A DNA stretch of 64,000 nt from Agroathelia rolfsii (GCA_018343915.1 JABRWF010000008.1:2046001-2110000); one strand, 5' to 3'; counted from the first letter of the stretch, positions 33,070 through 44,869 are shown. The notes: a model not told the origin generated them from the sequence alone. Translations and numbers: made by a program.

Positions 33070-35035
33070 ATGATAGCAAAGAACTGCTGCACAAGCCTGA
33101 GTGCAACTACAAGGATAATTAGGCCTTCTCCTTCCCGCCAATTCGGCACACTGGCAATCGCTACTCCATCAAGACAGTTAGCGAACACTCTTCAGACATC
33201 ACTGGCATCTGGGTCGCTCTCAAACCCCAGCTCACTCAGACTGGCTGGCAAGCATAGTGTATCGCCCTCTTCTGCCTCCAGACTCTTTAGCTCTTCTCGC
33301 CGCTCCTATAGTATATCCGACAATACCGCTCATCAATATCCGACATGCTTTTTGATCGATTCTGGTGTATTTGTTCGTGATGCTACGCACGAAAAACTGC
33401 GAGGATCTCGTTTGTATGTATTTCTCTATTGTCTTCCATGACTTGAAGGACACTGGAATCTCATGTATCTCGTTGGGCGTCTGTTTAAAGTGATGGACTT
33501 TGGCTCCGCGATCATTGCCGCTGCTCCGAGTGCTTTCATCCTGTGACAAAACAGCGCCTTGTGGACACCTACAATGTACGGAGCACGGCATATCATTCAT
33601 TCCAACATATTACACAGCTCGGCTGACTTGATTTCCGCTCAGATAGACCCGAACATCAAGCCAAAAGAGATAAAAGGCGACGAAAGCGGTTTAACAATCA
33701 CATGTATGGAATTTCACCATGAGTCAAAGGCTTTTTCTTTTCGATTGTGCTGATGAGGTTGTATCATCGTTCAAGGGCCCGACGGACATTCTAGCACATA
33801 TCCATGGGAATGGCTTTTGACGAATGCGTATAATCCCCCTTTGCGTCATACGGGAGGAATATCCGAGCCCGAGTTCGTCTCCTTCATTCATTACTCTACA
33901 ACACTCATTTCACTGAAACGACGCTCATACTTGCGATTTTTATGCAGGAAAACATTATGGGGCGCCAAAGTTGCGCATTCGCCACCACAGGTGGATTACG
34001 AAGAAGTCATGAGTGGCGACAAGGGTGTCTGGAAATGGCTACATAATGTCGTACGTATTTTAACACTCCACAAGTTAAAGTACATCTCCGGACGGAGCTC
34101 TTTATCCTAGAATCAATTCGGCTTCAGCTTCGTGAACAATGTTCTACCGACACCCGAGGCCACCGAGAAACTGGTCAAACGGATAGGCTTTATTCGAGAA
34201 ACCCAATGTTCGTCCACGTTTTACTGAATGAGCGAAGGATTTCCTTTTCTGAATCTGCTTTATCAGATGGCACCTTCTGAGATTTCACATCTGACCTGGC
34301 CAAAGGTGATACTGCATACACAACCCTGGCCCTGACTGCCCACACCGACAACACATACTTTGCACGCATCTTCGTTTCTTGCCCAGTTGACGTATATAAC
34401 CCCTACTCATTTAGACGGATCCCGCTGGCCTCCAACTCTTCCATCTCTTATTACATGACAGCACAGGAGGCGAGTCTCTCCCCGTGGACAGCTTCAACGT
34501 CGCCGCTCACCTCAAAGAGCGCCACCCCGAATCGCACCGTATGTTAGCCACGACGCCCATCGTCGGGTACGCCGCGGGCGAGCCGACAGAGCTCTACATG
34601 CCCAAGGTAGCACGCCCCACGCTCGAATACGCGCCCAAGTCCACCACGCCCGCGTCTGCTGATGGAATCAGCGAGAGTGCTACCGCCAGCACGGATTTCG
34701 GCGAGCTTGTCCACGTGCGGTGGGATAACCATGACCGCGCGGTTTTGCGCGTCGTACCAGGACATCTAACTACTGCCTGGTATAATGCTGCGAGACGCTG
34801 GAATGAGTTGCTGACGAGTAAAGAGTTGGAGTATTGGGTCCAGCTTAAACCTGGAACAGCTCTTCTGATGGACAACCATCGTGTTTTGCACGGCCGCGCG
34901 GCGTTTGTAGGAAAGAGGAGGATGTGTGGAGCGTATGTTGGGTGGGATGAATACAGGTCGAGGTTTGAGGTCCTTCAAGAGAAGTTTGGAAGCAAGGCCG
35001 GCGAGAACGTTGGGTTGTGGGATAAACGTTTTTGA
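33070..35035 (+). pseudogene. Trimethyllysine dioxygenase-like gene with an in-frame TGA
   Basis: Eight exons keep frame: 33070-33413, 33491-33575, 33643-33703, 33776-33872, 33948-34050, 34111-34207, 34267-34361, 34415-35035 (1503 nt). The N-terminus is Arg/Ser-rich and mitochondria-like. The zinc-binding DUF971-type part reads LWLRDHCRCSECFHPVTKQR. The 2-oxoglutarate/Fe(II) domain has HTD (His288, Asp290) and a distal NHRVLHGR. TMLH hydroxylates N6-trimethyllysine in the first step of carnitine synthesis. Two lesions are visible. Codon 267 (34278-34280) is TGA where the family has Trp in GTFWDFTSDLAKGDTAYT. The donor of the last intron reads GCACGC instead of GTACGC. Everything else is well preserved, so decay is recent, or one base is a sequencing or allelic difference. 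The start codon is uncertain. Confidence 0.82.
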
Positions 35036-35089
35036 TTGATTGCATGATGATGACATGGATCCGTACTTTTGTGGGGAGAAAAGCAACAA

Positions 35090-35845
35090 TTATGTGTAAT
35101 GTACACAATCATCTAAGAGGTAAGAATGGTATATATGTATGAAAAAATAAAAGGATCTACAGACAAAAAAATAGGCCGTAGCCTGCGCCTCCGAATGAAT
35201 AGACTTGAGAATATAACCTTCAAGGCCGCCACAAACCCAGAGTTCTTGCACGCTAGGTCCAACAGGCTTGACACGATAAACCTTGTCGCCTCCGGGCAGG
35301 CCCTTGACGATAACCTCTCCAGTCCGCATGCTCACTTCGACTGTCCAGCCCTTCTCGACGGTGAGCTCGCCGTCCTTACCACCAGCACCACGGCGGCCTT
35401 CCTTAGCCCAGCCTTGTGTGAGATCCCTGACGAGTTCGGGCGACTCGAGACAGACTAGACCGTTGTTGATTGCGTTCCGCTTGAAGATGTCCCCAAACGA
35501 GTCAGCGATGACGAGTGGGATCCCAGCTGCCTTGAGCGCCGTAGCGGCCTGTTCGCGCGAGGAGCCGGTGGCGAAGTTGTATCCCGACACAAGCACGGCA
35601 CCGGAGAAGGTGCTGACGTCTGTGGTAGCGGCAGTGGACGACGATAACTCTTCTTTGGAGCGCAACGTGCGCACAAGCTGGGCAAAGCTGGGGTCGTAGT
35701 TCTCCATGACGACTTCGGCCTGTTGGCTGAGTGTGATGTCGTCCTGGTAAGTGTATTTGCCAGGATACAGCGCATCTGTCGTAATGTTATCTTGATGCAC
35801 GAATAGCAATAGTCCTGCGAATTTGGAAGGGAAGTTTTCTAACAA
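35090..35845 (-). pseudogene. Homoaconitase C-terminal fragment (5'-truncated)
   Basis: The minus ORF encodes the swivel (domain 4) of homoaconitase: FPSKFAGLLLFVHQDNITTD, LYPGKYTYQDDI, VSGYNFATGSSREQAATAL, ADSFGDIFKRNAINNGLVCL and the closing VQELWVCGGLEGYILKSIH. The family (LYS4) converts homocitrate/homoaconitate to homoisocitrate in the fungal alpha-aminoadipate lysine pathway. The roughly 500 N-terminal residues with the [4Fe-4S] cysteine ligands are not found upstream; 35,870-36,190 is non-coding and repeat-like. The reading frame also runs ~37 residues past the usual C-terminus. I infer a truncated duplicate. Its stop lies 54 bp from the TMLH stop, tail to tail. Confidence 0.8.
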
Positions 35846-35869
35846 GGGCTCCTCTGCTGAAGCATCGAT

Positions 35870-36440
35870 CGACGAATCTCAGAAGATGAGTTAGACGACA
35901 TTGATAATACAAGCAATGTGTGCTGATAGATCAAAATTTCGTAGATTCACAAATTTTATAATCTAGATAGCGTAAACGGCCATTGTTTGTTCGGTACTAT
36001 ACAGTACTAGTAGAGGTACTGTCTATACGTCTATACGGGCTCCGTGCCTAACGGGCTCGGGCGGGGCTCACAGACCCGGTCCCGCAAAACCCTAAGCACA
36101 GGTGCACCAAGCTCAGTGAGGCCTAAATCAACGCTACCGGTGGTTTTTACTGGTGGATTTTTAGATAATAGCCTGCTACAAGGATTTTTAGGACCCTAAA
36201 AGCTGTTATCAATACAGAGTATGAAATGAGTCAAGTGCGCAGGTAAGATAAACAAAAAATCTTTGACACAGTGGTAATTACATATAGGTCTTGCGAAAAC
36301 ATCATACTCAATATAAGAGAAAGGAAAGAAGGTAGCACCAGAAAACGGGATATAAAATAAATAAATGCCAGTGAAAATGAAGGGAACCAAAAAAGAAACA
36401 AATGCGGACGAAAGGAAGGAAAAGGGGAAGAGAAGAAAAA
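35870..36440. other. Gene-free stretch at the homoaconitase break
   Basis: Contains GGGCTCC...CTAACGGG-type motifs near 36,037-36,060 similar to the ends of the small inverted-repeat elements at 38,311 and 42,297. No upstream homoaconitase exon is seen here. Confidence 0.35.
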
Positions 36441-36443
36441 TGA

Positions 36444-37643
36444 TCACAAATACATACGCCTCTTCCCAAGAGACTTCATTGACCTAGATGACGATTTTTT
36501 ATTGAAAACTGATGGCCGTGGCATAGGCGGTGGTGTATGCCCTGCATACCGTCGAATTGTGCAATTGTAATTGAAGGAATCATCATCGTCATCATCGCCA
36601 TTAGCCATCACCACAGTCGTCTCAGCAGCATGGTGGTAATCCTCCATGTTAACAGCGCCATCGACATACTGTTGTAATGCAATCCGTGACACTGTAATGT
36701 GTCATGTGACTAGATACTTAGAGTAGCTTCGGAGTTTGTATATAGCTACCCATTCGTTTGACTCCGTACGACAACACTGTACGAGACAAGTGGAATACTA
36801 TTTTCTAATGTCGTCTTAAGCTGGTCTGGTTCTGGCTCGCTGGATTTTATGACACATACTCCATACGCATCATGATCGGCGCGCCGCCGGCACCCCCATG
36901 GGCGAGGTACCCGTGGTTCTTGCCCCTCGTGCCTTCAGTATAGGCACTACGACGTCGAAGTCGTCATCAAAATCAATATCTGCGTTCCTGTACCACTCCT
37001 CAGCGTCTCGGATCTCTTCCTCCAGCGAGCGCAAGTCAAACGACATCTCAAAGGTAGCTAGGTCGTTCTGCATCGGGGAGGAGGACGGCGGGAGTTCAAA
37101 GCGCCGACTATGCTCGAGCTCCCGTTCTTGTTCTCATTCTCTTTCCCATGCTTGCGTTTGCTCATGTTCCTGCTCCTGAGCATATAGCTCCTCCTCTTCT
37201 TCATACACATACGCATGCGACTCTGGCTCTACGTTGATATCTACATCCATACACTCCTTCCCCGTATCATCACTATTGCGTCCCACATATACACTCACAC
37301 CATAAAATGACTGCGTTCGACGCGGTTTTGGCGTCGGCGACATTGGCAGTGGCGAATGCGTAATGGGCGTTGGTGGCGGCAACAGCATCCGCGCAGACTG
37401 CTGACGCAGATTCGTCGGTTTAAACTTAACCGGGTGCTGCGGTCATTGCTGCGGTAAATTCTTTACTGTGACCTTCGCAGTGCTAATGTCAGCATCATTG
37501 TCAATAACACTGGCATTGGTACGGCCGTTATTGATGCTGGTGTTGATGCTGGCGTTTTTAGCGTCGCTACTGCAAAGATGAGGACGCAGATGGCACATGT
37601 GTGATTTTGGGTGCTGCTTTGTTGGTAAGTTGGGCAACGGCAA
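36444..37643 (-). pseudogene. Decayed acidic/low-complexity ORF of unknown function
   Basis: On the minus strand one frame continues from about 37,643 to 36,870 but is interrupted by TGA near 37,443 (after NLPQQ) and near 37,134 (after AWERE). The intact parts are PMSPTPKPRRTQSFYGVSVY, a Glu-rich run, and FEMSFDLRSLEEEIRDAEEW, looking like an acidic coiled-coil protein. A separate piece, 36,692-36,444, is Asp-rich and ends in a basic tail (SLGKRRMYL). It may be a downstream exon behind a TTACAG acceptor. No family recognised. I infer a broken gene; independent small ORFs are the alternative. Confidence 0.35.
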
Positions 37644-38310
37644 CCTGGGTGGTCTTCATGCCACGATTGTTTGTGCGTATCGGCAGGGTGTGTTTCTCCC
37701 CTCTACAATGGCATTGTCTGGCCGCGACCGAGATGTCAATGACGACAACGACGACAATGTTGATGTTGATAAAGGAGGGGTTGATTCGGGCTCTCTTTGG
37801 TGCATGGCTAGATTCAATCAAAGACGATGGGCAACGTTAATCCCGCAATATTGATAATGCTTGAGCTTGCACCTTTGTTAGCACATCTTACATCCAAGGA
37901 CATGATAAGCAATCAAATCCTGTCATCTTCACTGAAATCTACTATCCAAGGAAAATCATCAGCAGGTTTGCGCTTGACATTAAAATCAACTCATAGTGCT
38001 GCACACGCAGAATGGCGCCATAATTGCTGCTCTGAACTATTTTTTTTCTAATGTTTCTGGTATTTCATTTATATATTCAATATATATTCTACTGGGCGAC
38101 AAAGCCAGGATGTTGCCAAAATAACATGTGAGATAAAAGTAGGCATGACCACAACGCGCGGAAACTTCGGGCTGCCGCAGCTTCTTATGAAAGCGGTCTT
38201 TCCATAGACTGGGCTCCTCAAGTCTCTATAATAGAAGCAGGCTAAATATCAAACATACAGAAACAAGAAGATGGCGGGCTACACGTTTGTTACAGAGTTC
38301 TAGAGTTCTA

Positions 38311-38401
38311 GAGCTCCTGATGGATCGGTCATATTGAAGCGGATGACTCAATTGAGCTCGGATCATGATCGATCCGCCCCGCCCCGATCCGTTAGGAGCC
38401 C
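38311..38401. mobile_element. Short inverted-repeat element (family 2, copy 1)
   Basis: Ends GAGCTCCTGATGGATCGG and, reversed, GGGCTCCTAACGGATCGG; about 91 bp, no coding. Same terminal sequence family as 42297-42392. Confidence 0.5.
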
Positions 38402-38627
38402 TACGTAGTATGGAGGCTTGAAATCTTTATACGCGTTTTGTGTCTCGATCGAGAGCATAGTTTAACCTGGATGACAACCCATGGCGTCACTTTGAGGTTA
38501 AGCACATACAGGTCCACAAACACGTATTCCCTTTCAAGGGGGCCTGTCGCTTCTTAAACTGCAGTGAGACGGATTAGCCCTTGATAACTCACTGACAGCC
38601 GCCCTCTTTACCACTTCAGGCTTAAGC

Positions 38628-40650
38628 ATGCCATCAGCACTAAGTCAACTACCAGTTTCTGTGGTTGCAGCTTCGTTAGTCATAGCATGCATCTCCATCG
38701 CTCGTATCAGGCAGTACTTTAAACAGAGAAGATCGAACCCTGCTGGTCTTCCTTATCCGCCTGGACCCAAGGGCCTGCAGCTCGTGAAGAGCCTCTTTGA
38801 AATCTCTAGCAACCAGGCATGGCTGGCATATTTTCGGTGGTCGCGCATATATGGTACGCAGCAATCTTTTGACATACTACAAGTAATTGACAAGGACGTT
38901 CTCATGATATTGCGCTCAATTATTTTTTGATTCGATTAAAGGCGACCTTGTATTCATAGATGCTGCCGGTGTTAAGATGCTTTTTCTGAACTCGCCAGAA
39001 GTTGTCCATGATTTGTTGGATAAGCGAGCAGATATTTATTCGGATCGACCTGATATCCCCGTGTTGAAACTGTTAGGATCATTCCGTTATTTCTGTCGCA
39101 TTTTTATAATGCTTAACTGGGACTTTTCTCAGGTCTGGTTGGAGTTCCAACTTTGGAATGATGGGATACGGAGGGCGATGGCGTACGTCCAGCCGAATGT
39201 TTCATCAGGTTTGTGGGGGGAATCCGCATATGCATCAATCTCTCATACGTGCGAACTATCCAGTATTTTCATATTAGAAAGACACCAAACTACTACCCAG
39301 CATTAATTCGATCATCGACACTGCTTCTCAAAGAGCTTGCGGCAGGTTCGACGGACGTTTTAGAGAGTGTTCGCAAGTAAGTTTATGATATTAAATTTCA
39401 CACACACACGCACTAAGCTCCTCGTCAAAAGTGCTACGGGTGCTTTCATCATGTCTGTTATGTATGGATATGATATTGCACCTAATTCATCAGACATATA
39501 TATCGCCTTGGCAAGATCAGCTATGGAGTCAATCGAGGCCGCAAGCAAATTGTACTACGTAAACATTTTCCCTAGCCGTATGTGTCGCCTTGTATCATCA
39601 GCCTCATCAGCGAACATAAAATTATTTTACAGTGATGTACATCCCAGAGTGGATAATGCCAAAGTGGGCATTCAAGAAGAAGGCTTCTTCATGGAAACCA
39701 TACGTGATTGATTTCAATGAGAAGCCATATGCGATGGTCCGTGAGCGCATGGTCAGTGGATCCACGATCGTTTTGATTTTGGTAGACAAAATAGACTCAT
39801 TAATCCCTTTTGTACTCACTAGGCCACAGGAACAGCCAAAAGATGCGTAACAACAGAGATGATACAGGACTACTTGGATGGTGTGTCAGCTGAGCAATAC
39901 CCCGAGATGGAAGATGCTCTCAAAGGCTCCATTAGTGCCGCCTATACTGGTAGTTTCCTCCTGAATTTCATTAGTATCAACTTGAATGTCTCATTTTAAT
40001 TTTTTATAGGTGGCTCAGATACTGTACGCACGCAGAGCTTTCTTGTCCAATACTGACGAGATTGTTAATCGCGCATATACAGGCCGTCTCCTCTCTTTCG
40101 TCTTTTTTCCTGGCTATGACTCTGTATCCCAAAGTCCAAAAGCGTGCTCAGGAGGAATTAGATGCCATCCTTGCCCCAGGAGCAATGCCGACCTTTGAAG
40201 ACCGTTCACAGATGCCTTATATTGAAGCCTTGATTAGAGAGGTCCTACGATGGCAACCAGTTTTACCGCAAAGTAAGTAGTCACAGCTCTTTATCTGTTT
40301 ATTCCTACTTGAATTTCTGTGCCAATCTGTGTATTTAGGTGTGCCCCACCGTGCGATAGCCGACAATGTATATCGAGGATATTTCATCCCCGAGGGAACT
40401 ATCTTAATTGAAAATACCTGGTAAATATTCTAGCGCAGCAAAACAGAGAAGACATGCCTGACATGCTTATAATATGTAATTATCAAAAGGACGATTCTAC
40501 ATGATGAGAAGATATATCCAGAAGAGCCCCATGCCTTCAAGCCTGAACGTTTCTTAGACGAAAACGGCCAGCTCAGCGAACGTGTTTTTAATCCATCAAA
40601 AGTTGTATTTGGCGCCGGTCGACGGTATGGTTTTCCATAATTTTATAGCC

Positions 40651-40704
<54 letters not shown>

Positions 40705-41005
40705 ATTGAACGTCAGGATTTGTCCCGGGCGCCACGTTGCTGACGCAGAAGTATGGATAACCATCACATCTGTTCTTCGTGTGTTTAATATCACGAAGAG
40801 CAAAGATTCGGAAGGAAAAGATATCATCCCTCAAGTCAAATTTAAGGATGGGGCGGTCAGGTATTTGTTAATTCCTAGAGCCAAGTCCTTCAAACATTGA
40901 TTTTGCTATTTACGTAGCCATCCAGAGCATTTTACTTGCAGCGTCAAGCCTAGGTCTCCAGAATATGAAGAACTCATCCATGAACTAGAACTCGGAGAAA
41001 GTTGA
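38628..41005 (+). CDS. Cytochrome P450 monooxygenase (521 aa, 13 exons)
   Basis: Exons: 38628-38853, 38942-39071, 39133-39208, 39264-39376, 39432-39577, 39633-39751, 39823-39949, 40010-40023, 40083-40272, 40339-40420, 40490-40624, 40717-40860, 40942-41005 (1566 nt). N-terminal membrane helix (LPVSVVAASLVIACISIARI) and hinge PYPPGPKG indicate ER anchoring. Substrate-side C helix: GRWRTSSRMFHQ. I-helix GGSDT (313-317), ExxR EVLR (370-373), PERF motif FKPERF, and heme loop FGAGRRICPG with Cys455 as thiolate ligand. All key residues are present, so it is probably active, with a CPR partner. It resembles basidiomycete microsomal P450s; the substrate cannot be told from sequence. Exon 8 is only 14 nt, and the intron inside the heme loop carries a (CTT)n tract. 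No biosynthetic cluster is evident beside it. Confidence 0.92.
40652..40702 (+). repeat. (CTT)n microsatellite within P450 intron 11
   Basis: About 17 uninterrupted CTT units between the donor (GTATGG at 40625) and the acceptor (CGTCAG at 40716). It acts as an expanded polypyrimidine region and splits the codon before the heme-ligand Cys. Confidence 0.9.
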
Positions 41006-42063
41006 AAAGACAAGGACGTCTGTATGAGACATTACAGGACAGGTTGGAATGCTAGTATCATTGGTGTATATCCTGACTGATGGTTTACCACATTGAGTGT
41101 ACTTTATGACCGAAGTTTTATCCTTATAATTATTTTCATTAATGCATGCAAGTACAAGTTTTCAAACGACAACAGCCAAAAACTCTTGTCAACGCAAACA
41201 ATAAAAGTAGTAAAATCTTCCGAGTGCGACATCATACAATAGGTCGGAGTCGATGGCACTGTCGACGTATAACCCCCGTAGAGTGTTCAGCATAATGAGT
41301 AAGGGCGGGGGGGGGGGTTGACCCAACCTGAATTTCGCAATTGGCCAATCCGAGTTCGAAAATAATACTAATAAATGGGTCTATTTAGAACACAGGCCTT
41401 AGACTCGGACTTGGTTATTTTTCTTATTGCTGACAACATGCGCCACGGCAGCATCGCAACATTGTTCAAGTTTGTCACTGGTATATTTTATAAACCTCAC
41501 TAATTATTTACATCCGCGCCACTAGCTACCATTTCTCTATCTCGAAAACTGGATATATTATCCCACCCCTTACTAAGTCTCAGAGGCGGGTCCACGTAAC
41601 GTCAAGGAGAATGTTTAGGGCGAGTAGAGTTCGAAGTGGCTGGATCCGAGCCTAAAACTTAAAGGCACTCATCAATGCCGTTGTGGCCAGCAATTGAAAG
41701 GAGTTGTTTGTGCCGGTTTGCGAAAATCAGCCTTGCCTTTTCGGGACGTGAGCCCAGATTGTTTGCCTTTGCTTGTCCGGAACTTATATAGAATTCAATG
41801 GGTTAGTCACGGTGTGGCTGCCAGCAGTGGTCGCACGACCTGTGAAGGGCCAAACCCGCCCTCTTTGTGCGTTTGCTATTGATATTTTTATTACTTATGC
41901 AATTTCTGCTGCACATATATTCCCTTGTCTCATCACTATAAGGAAGGACGACAATTCAAGTTCGTCATCTTCGCTGCCCTCTTTCTAGATGACGAGGTCA
42001 TCGGGGATGACAAAGATCTTGCACAGGTACCGAGTAAAAGCGATTGTAGAAACTCTTGATGTA
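41006..42063. other. Intergenic, nothing recognised
   Basis: Contains a G-run near 41,308-41,320 and short ORFs without domains. Confidence 0.35.
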
Positions 42064-42264
42064 CATCAGGAAATGATGCTAGAAATCTATGTTGGACCTG
42101 GCCCCCAGCTCGGGATTATATAGCCCCATGTAGTTGATATAGTGCTGCATAAAAGTGCCATCAGCTGATGTAGCACTATATTGACTATTGACTATATATA
42201 ACTATGTCACGGTAAACTCTACTCGAGGCTCAGGTTCGACATGATTTTTCAGCATTTCCTGATA
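42064..42264. mobile_element. MITE family 1, copy 1 (TA-flanked, ~45-bp TIR)
   Basis: The left end CATCAGGAAATGATGCTAGA and the reversed right end TATCAGGAAATGCTGAAAAA are imperfect inverted repeats extending to a GGACCTGGCC/GAACCTGAGCC block. TA lies at both flanks. Length 201 bp, non-coding. A diverged direct copy is at 45,246-45,435. Confidence 0.6.
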
Positions 42265-42296
42265 TAAAGAAGGACAAAGTAGCTTTCCCCCGATTT

Positions 42297-42392
42297 GAGC
42301 TCCTAACGGTTTGGATCCCGTCGGTTTGATCGATTGAGTTAAAATGAAAATTATTTCAGTCAAACCGACTGGATCCGAACCGTTAGGAGCTC
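42297..42392. mobile_element. Short inverted-repeat element (family 2, copy 2), 33-bp TIR
   Basis: The ends GAGCTCCTAACGGTTTGGAT and, reversed, GAGCTCCTAACGGTTCGGAT extend to 33 bp with two mismatches around a ~30-bp loop. Total 96 bp. Related to 38311-38401 and perhaps to a partial end near 36,040. Confidence 0.65.
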
Positions 42393-42399
42393 TACCCCC

Positions 42400-44869
42400 G
42401 ATACATTGCCACTGCCCAGATGGTGGTGCTATTAACTATTAGTGACAAGCGCCATGGGATTCCGTAATGCAAGATAGTTGAGTATATATTGATTATACTG
42501 CTAGAAACACTATGATCTATGTAGGTTAGGTATGCCAGTAGGTGTCTTGGACTGCATATCTATTGTACACTTCATCCGCTTGGAGCTGTAAATGTACACT
42601 GGTTGATGCCGATGCTATTGGTAAGCAGTAGCGGTAGTACAGTAACGTGAATGTAAACCTCTCTGCAGCTATAGGGCTAGTAAGCTGTGCGTATTCAAAG
42701 ATAGAGAGAAAAGAAAAACACCTTACGGCAAATGAATTTTGCCATGCGGACTTACAGGCATTGATTACCAAAATGGTGCAACTTGAAGACGATGAACTTA
42801 GCTTTGGGAGGCATTAGGATTGGTGTCACGAGTATGATCGTTGAGACTTGTGTTGATAGAATGGGGATGGCGGCATCCAATTAGCATCTAATTCAAATGT
42901 TTTCCTCATGATGGCGATTTGGGCTTTTTTACTGCTTGTTATACCTCGGACTTCTTCAAAATGGTAAAGTCCGACAGTGGCGCATCACCGTCAGCAGGTC
43001 ATCCGTTGTATATCCCTATTTAGCCTTGGGTTACGCTGGAATTCATACCGTTGAATTTAAGGACATCAAAAACCCGACAGTCTTGGACCAGGGCAGGGTA
43101 TTATATAAGGGACATCATAAATCAAGCACATGATTCGGATGGATCGGGAGGTTGAATGCATCAATAAAGTGAAAATGGATGTAAAAATCCATGCAAGAGC
43201 AGCGATGTGCGGCTTTACTGCACCAAGAACAGAAATAAAAACCTCGTGATAATGTTGGTACTATGCAATTAATCATTTAATCGAGAACGCACATGATTAC
43301 GCTTCTAATTCTAGTGATGTAGGGTTGGGCTCGGAGATATGCGTTGAACCTACTACGCATTCAGCGTGCTAGTGCGTGAAGCACTGGCATAAACATCTGT
43401 GAGCAAGCTCCATCAAATGCAGCATTGCAACATGTATGTACAAGACAGAAAGGAGAAAAGAGAAGAAAAAAAGGCCAATGAGCTCCATTCTTTCAAGTTT
43501 CAATATACGACCAGCGTTAAGACAAAATTGTCCAAATAACATCCCAGTCGCCGACAGATCCACGAGGAGTAATTGGGTCAGCACTCATGATCATGAATGA
43601 TAAATCGATAAATCCCTATGTCCAAATTCCATTGCATATCAACTAGCTTCCTTCAAAAACTAGGGGTGTAAGTGAATATATGCCTCTTCTTATTATGATG
43701 TATCTTTGTCTTCGTGTTTCGCATGGGATGAATAGCCGAGTCAGGGTCTCTTCTAAGATGCTGTTACTAGGTCTTAATTCTATCAGATAGGTGTCAACCC
43801 AGAAAGATATGTAGACCACACTCCTTATTGTTCTCAGTGAAAGTAAAATATTGACATGAACACATAGAAGAGCGCGATTTATCAACTTCAACCGGTGTAA
43901 CAAATAAGGAAATAAACAAACAGGTAGATGGCAAAAAGTAAAACGAGATTATTCTAATGTAGCAACCTTGAGAACATGGCGAGCCAGCTAGCCAGGATAT
44001 AAAGTAAAAGCTAGTAAAATGCCATTGAAGGAATTCGCTTGTCGTTGTACATCATGATGGACACGATACGCGGACAAACGAATGAGTAACTACATAAAAT
44101 TCTGTAGCTACAGTCCGTGGTCATGCGGAGCGTGACCATGACTCCGTCATTCTCATTGCGGCATGGATTGCCCATTCTAACAGCAATTCCATTCTCTTCA
44201 GGCGCAGAGCCAAGATCTAGTTAAGCAGCATGCAGTCAACTATGCTTATATTGCGTTCGCAATGAACGTTAGGAGCTTGGGGCTACGAACTGTCATAAAT
44301 TTGGGCCAGGGTTTAACGCTCTGCCGGGCTGTTGAGTTGCGTCATTCGTGTCTTTCTCAATAAGTTTATATTTGAAATCGGAGCCACAATTTTCAAATTC
44401 CCCTAGTATTAGAGTTAATGCCTTTGTTTCACTTGTAGCCTTGACTGATTCAAGTAACTGCCAACAAATTCCACCAAAAACATCTTATGTGTTCAAGACT
44501 CATTCCACTGGCACGTCACTGCCCATAGTCCTGGACAATTTTTGGCTAGGCATAATATGACTCTATTTCCATCAATGGACATTATTAGCAGGTATTTTTA
44601 AAGTTTCTAAAAAAAGTCTGCATGATTTGCTTATTAAGGGATCTTGTAAAGGATCTGTTCTAGGTACTGACGGTGTGTAATGTTGTCTGGTACTCCGAAT
44701 CTATCTTCATTTACTTTTTTTTTTTTGGCACAGTATTTTTGGCGCTACTACCTGTCTCATACACGGGCGGACCTCATGATTAAATTTTGATGAACATGAA
44801 ATCAGCCATGTCAAAACACTCAGGAGTTTCCCAAGGAAAAGCCCCATTTTTAGTACCAACCACTTTATT
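42400..44869. other. Gene-free region
   Basis: About 2.5 kb; ORFs of 60-86 aa on both strands have no domains or splice partners. I see no gene. Confidence 0.4.

Noticed and set aside
33070..35035. TGA read as Trp (alternative code) or selenocysteine in the TMLH-like gene
   Set aside because: All other genes here use TGG for Trp and TGA as stop, and no selenocysteine machinery is expected in this fungus; the site is an ordinary Trp in the family.
35870..38620. Search for N-terminal homoaconitase exons upstream of the fragment
   Set aside because: No aconitase motifs with cluster cysteines are readable on the minus strand in this interval.
40588..40834. Minus-strand ORFs with Arg or Lys runs
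   Set aside because: Translation of the (CTT)n microsatellite in the P450 intron.
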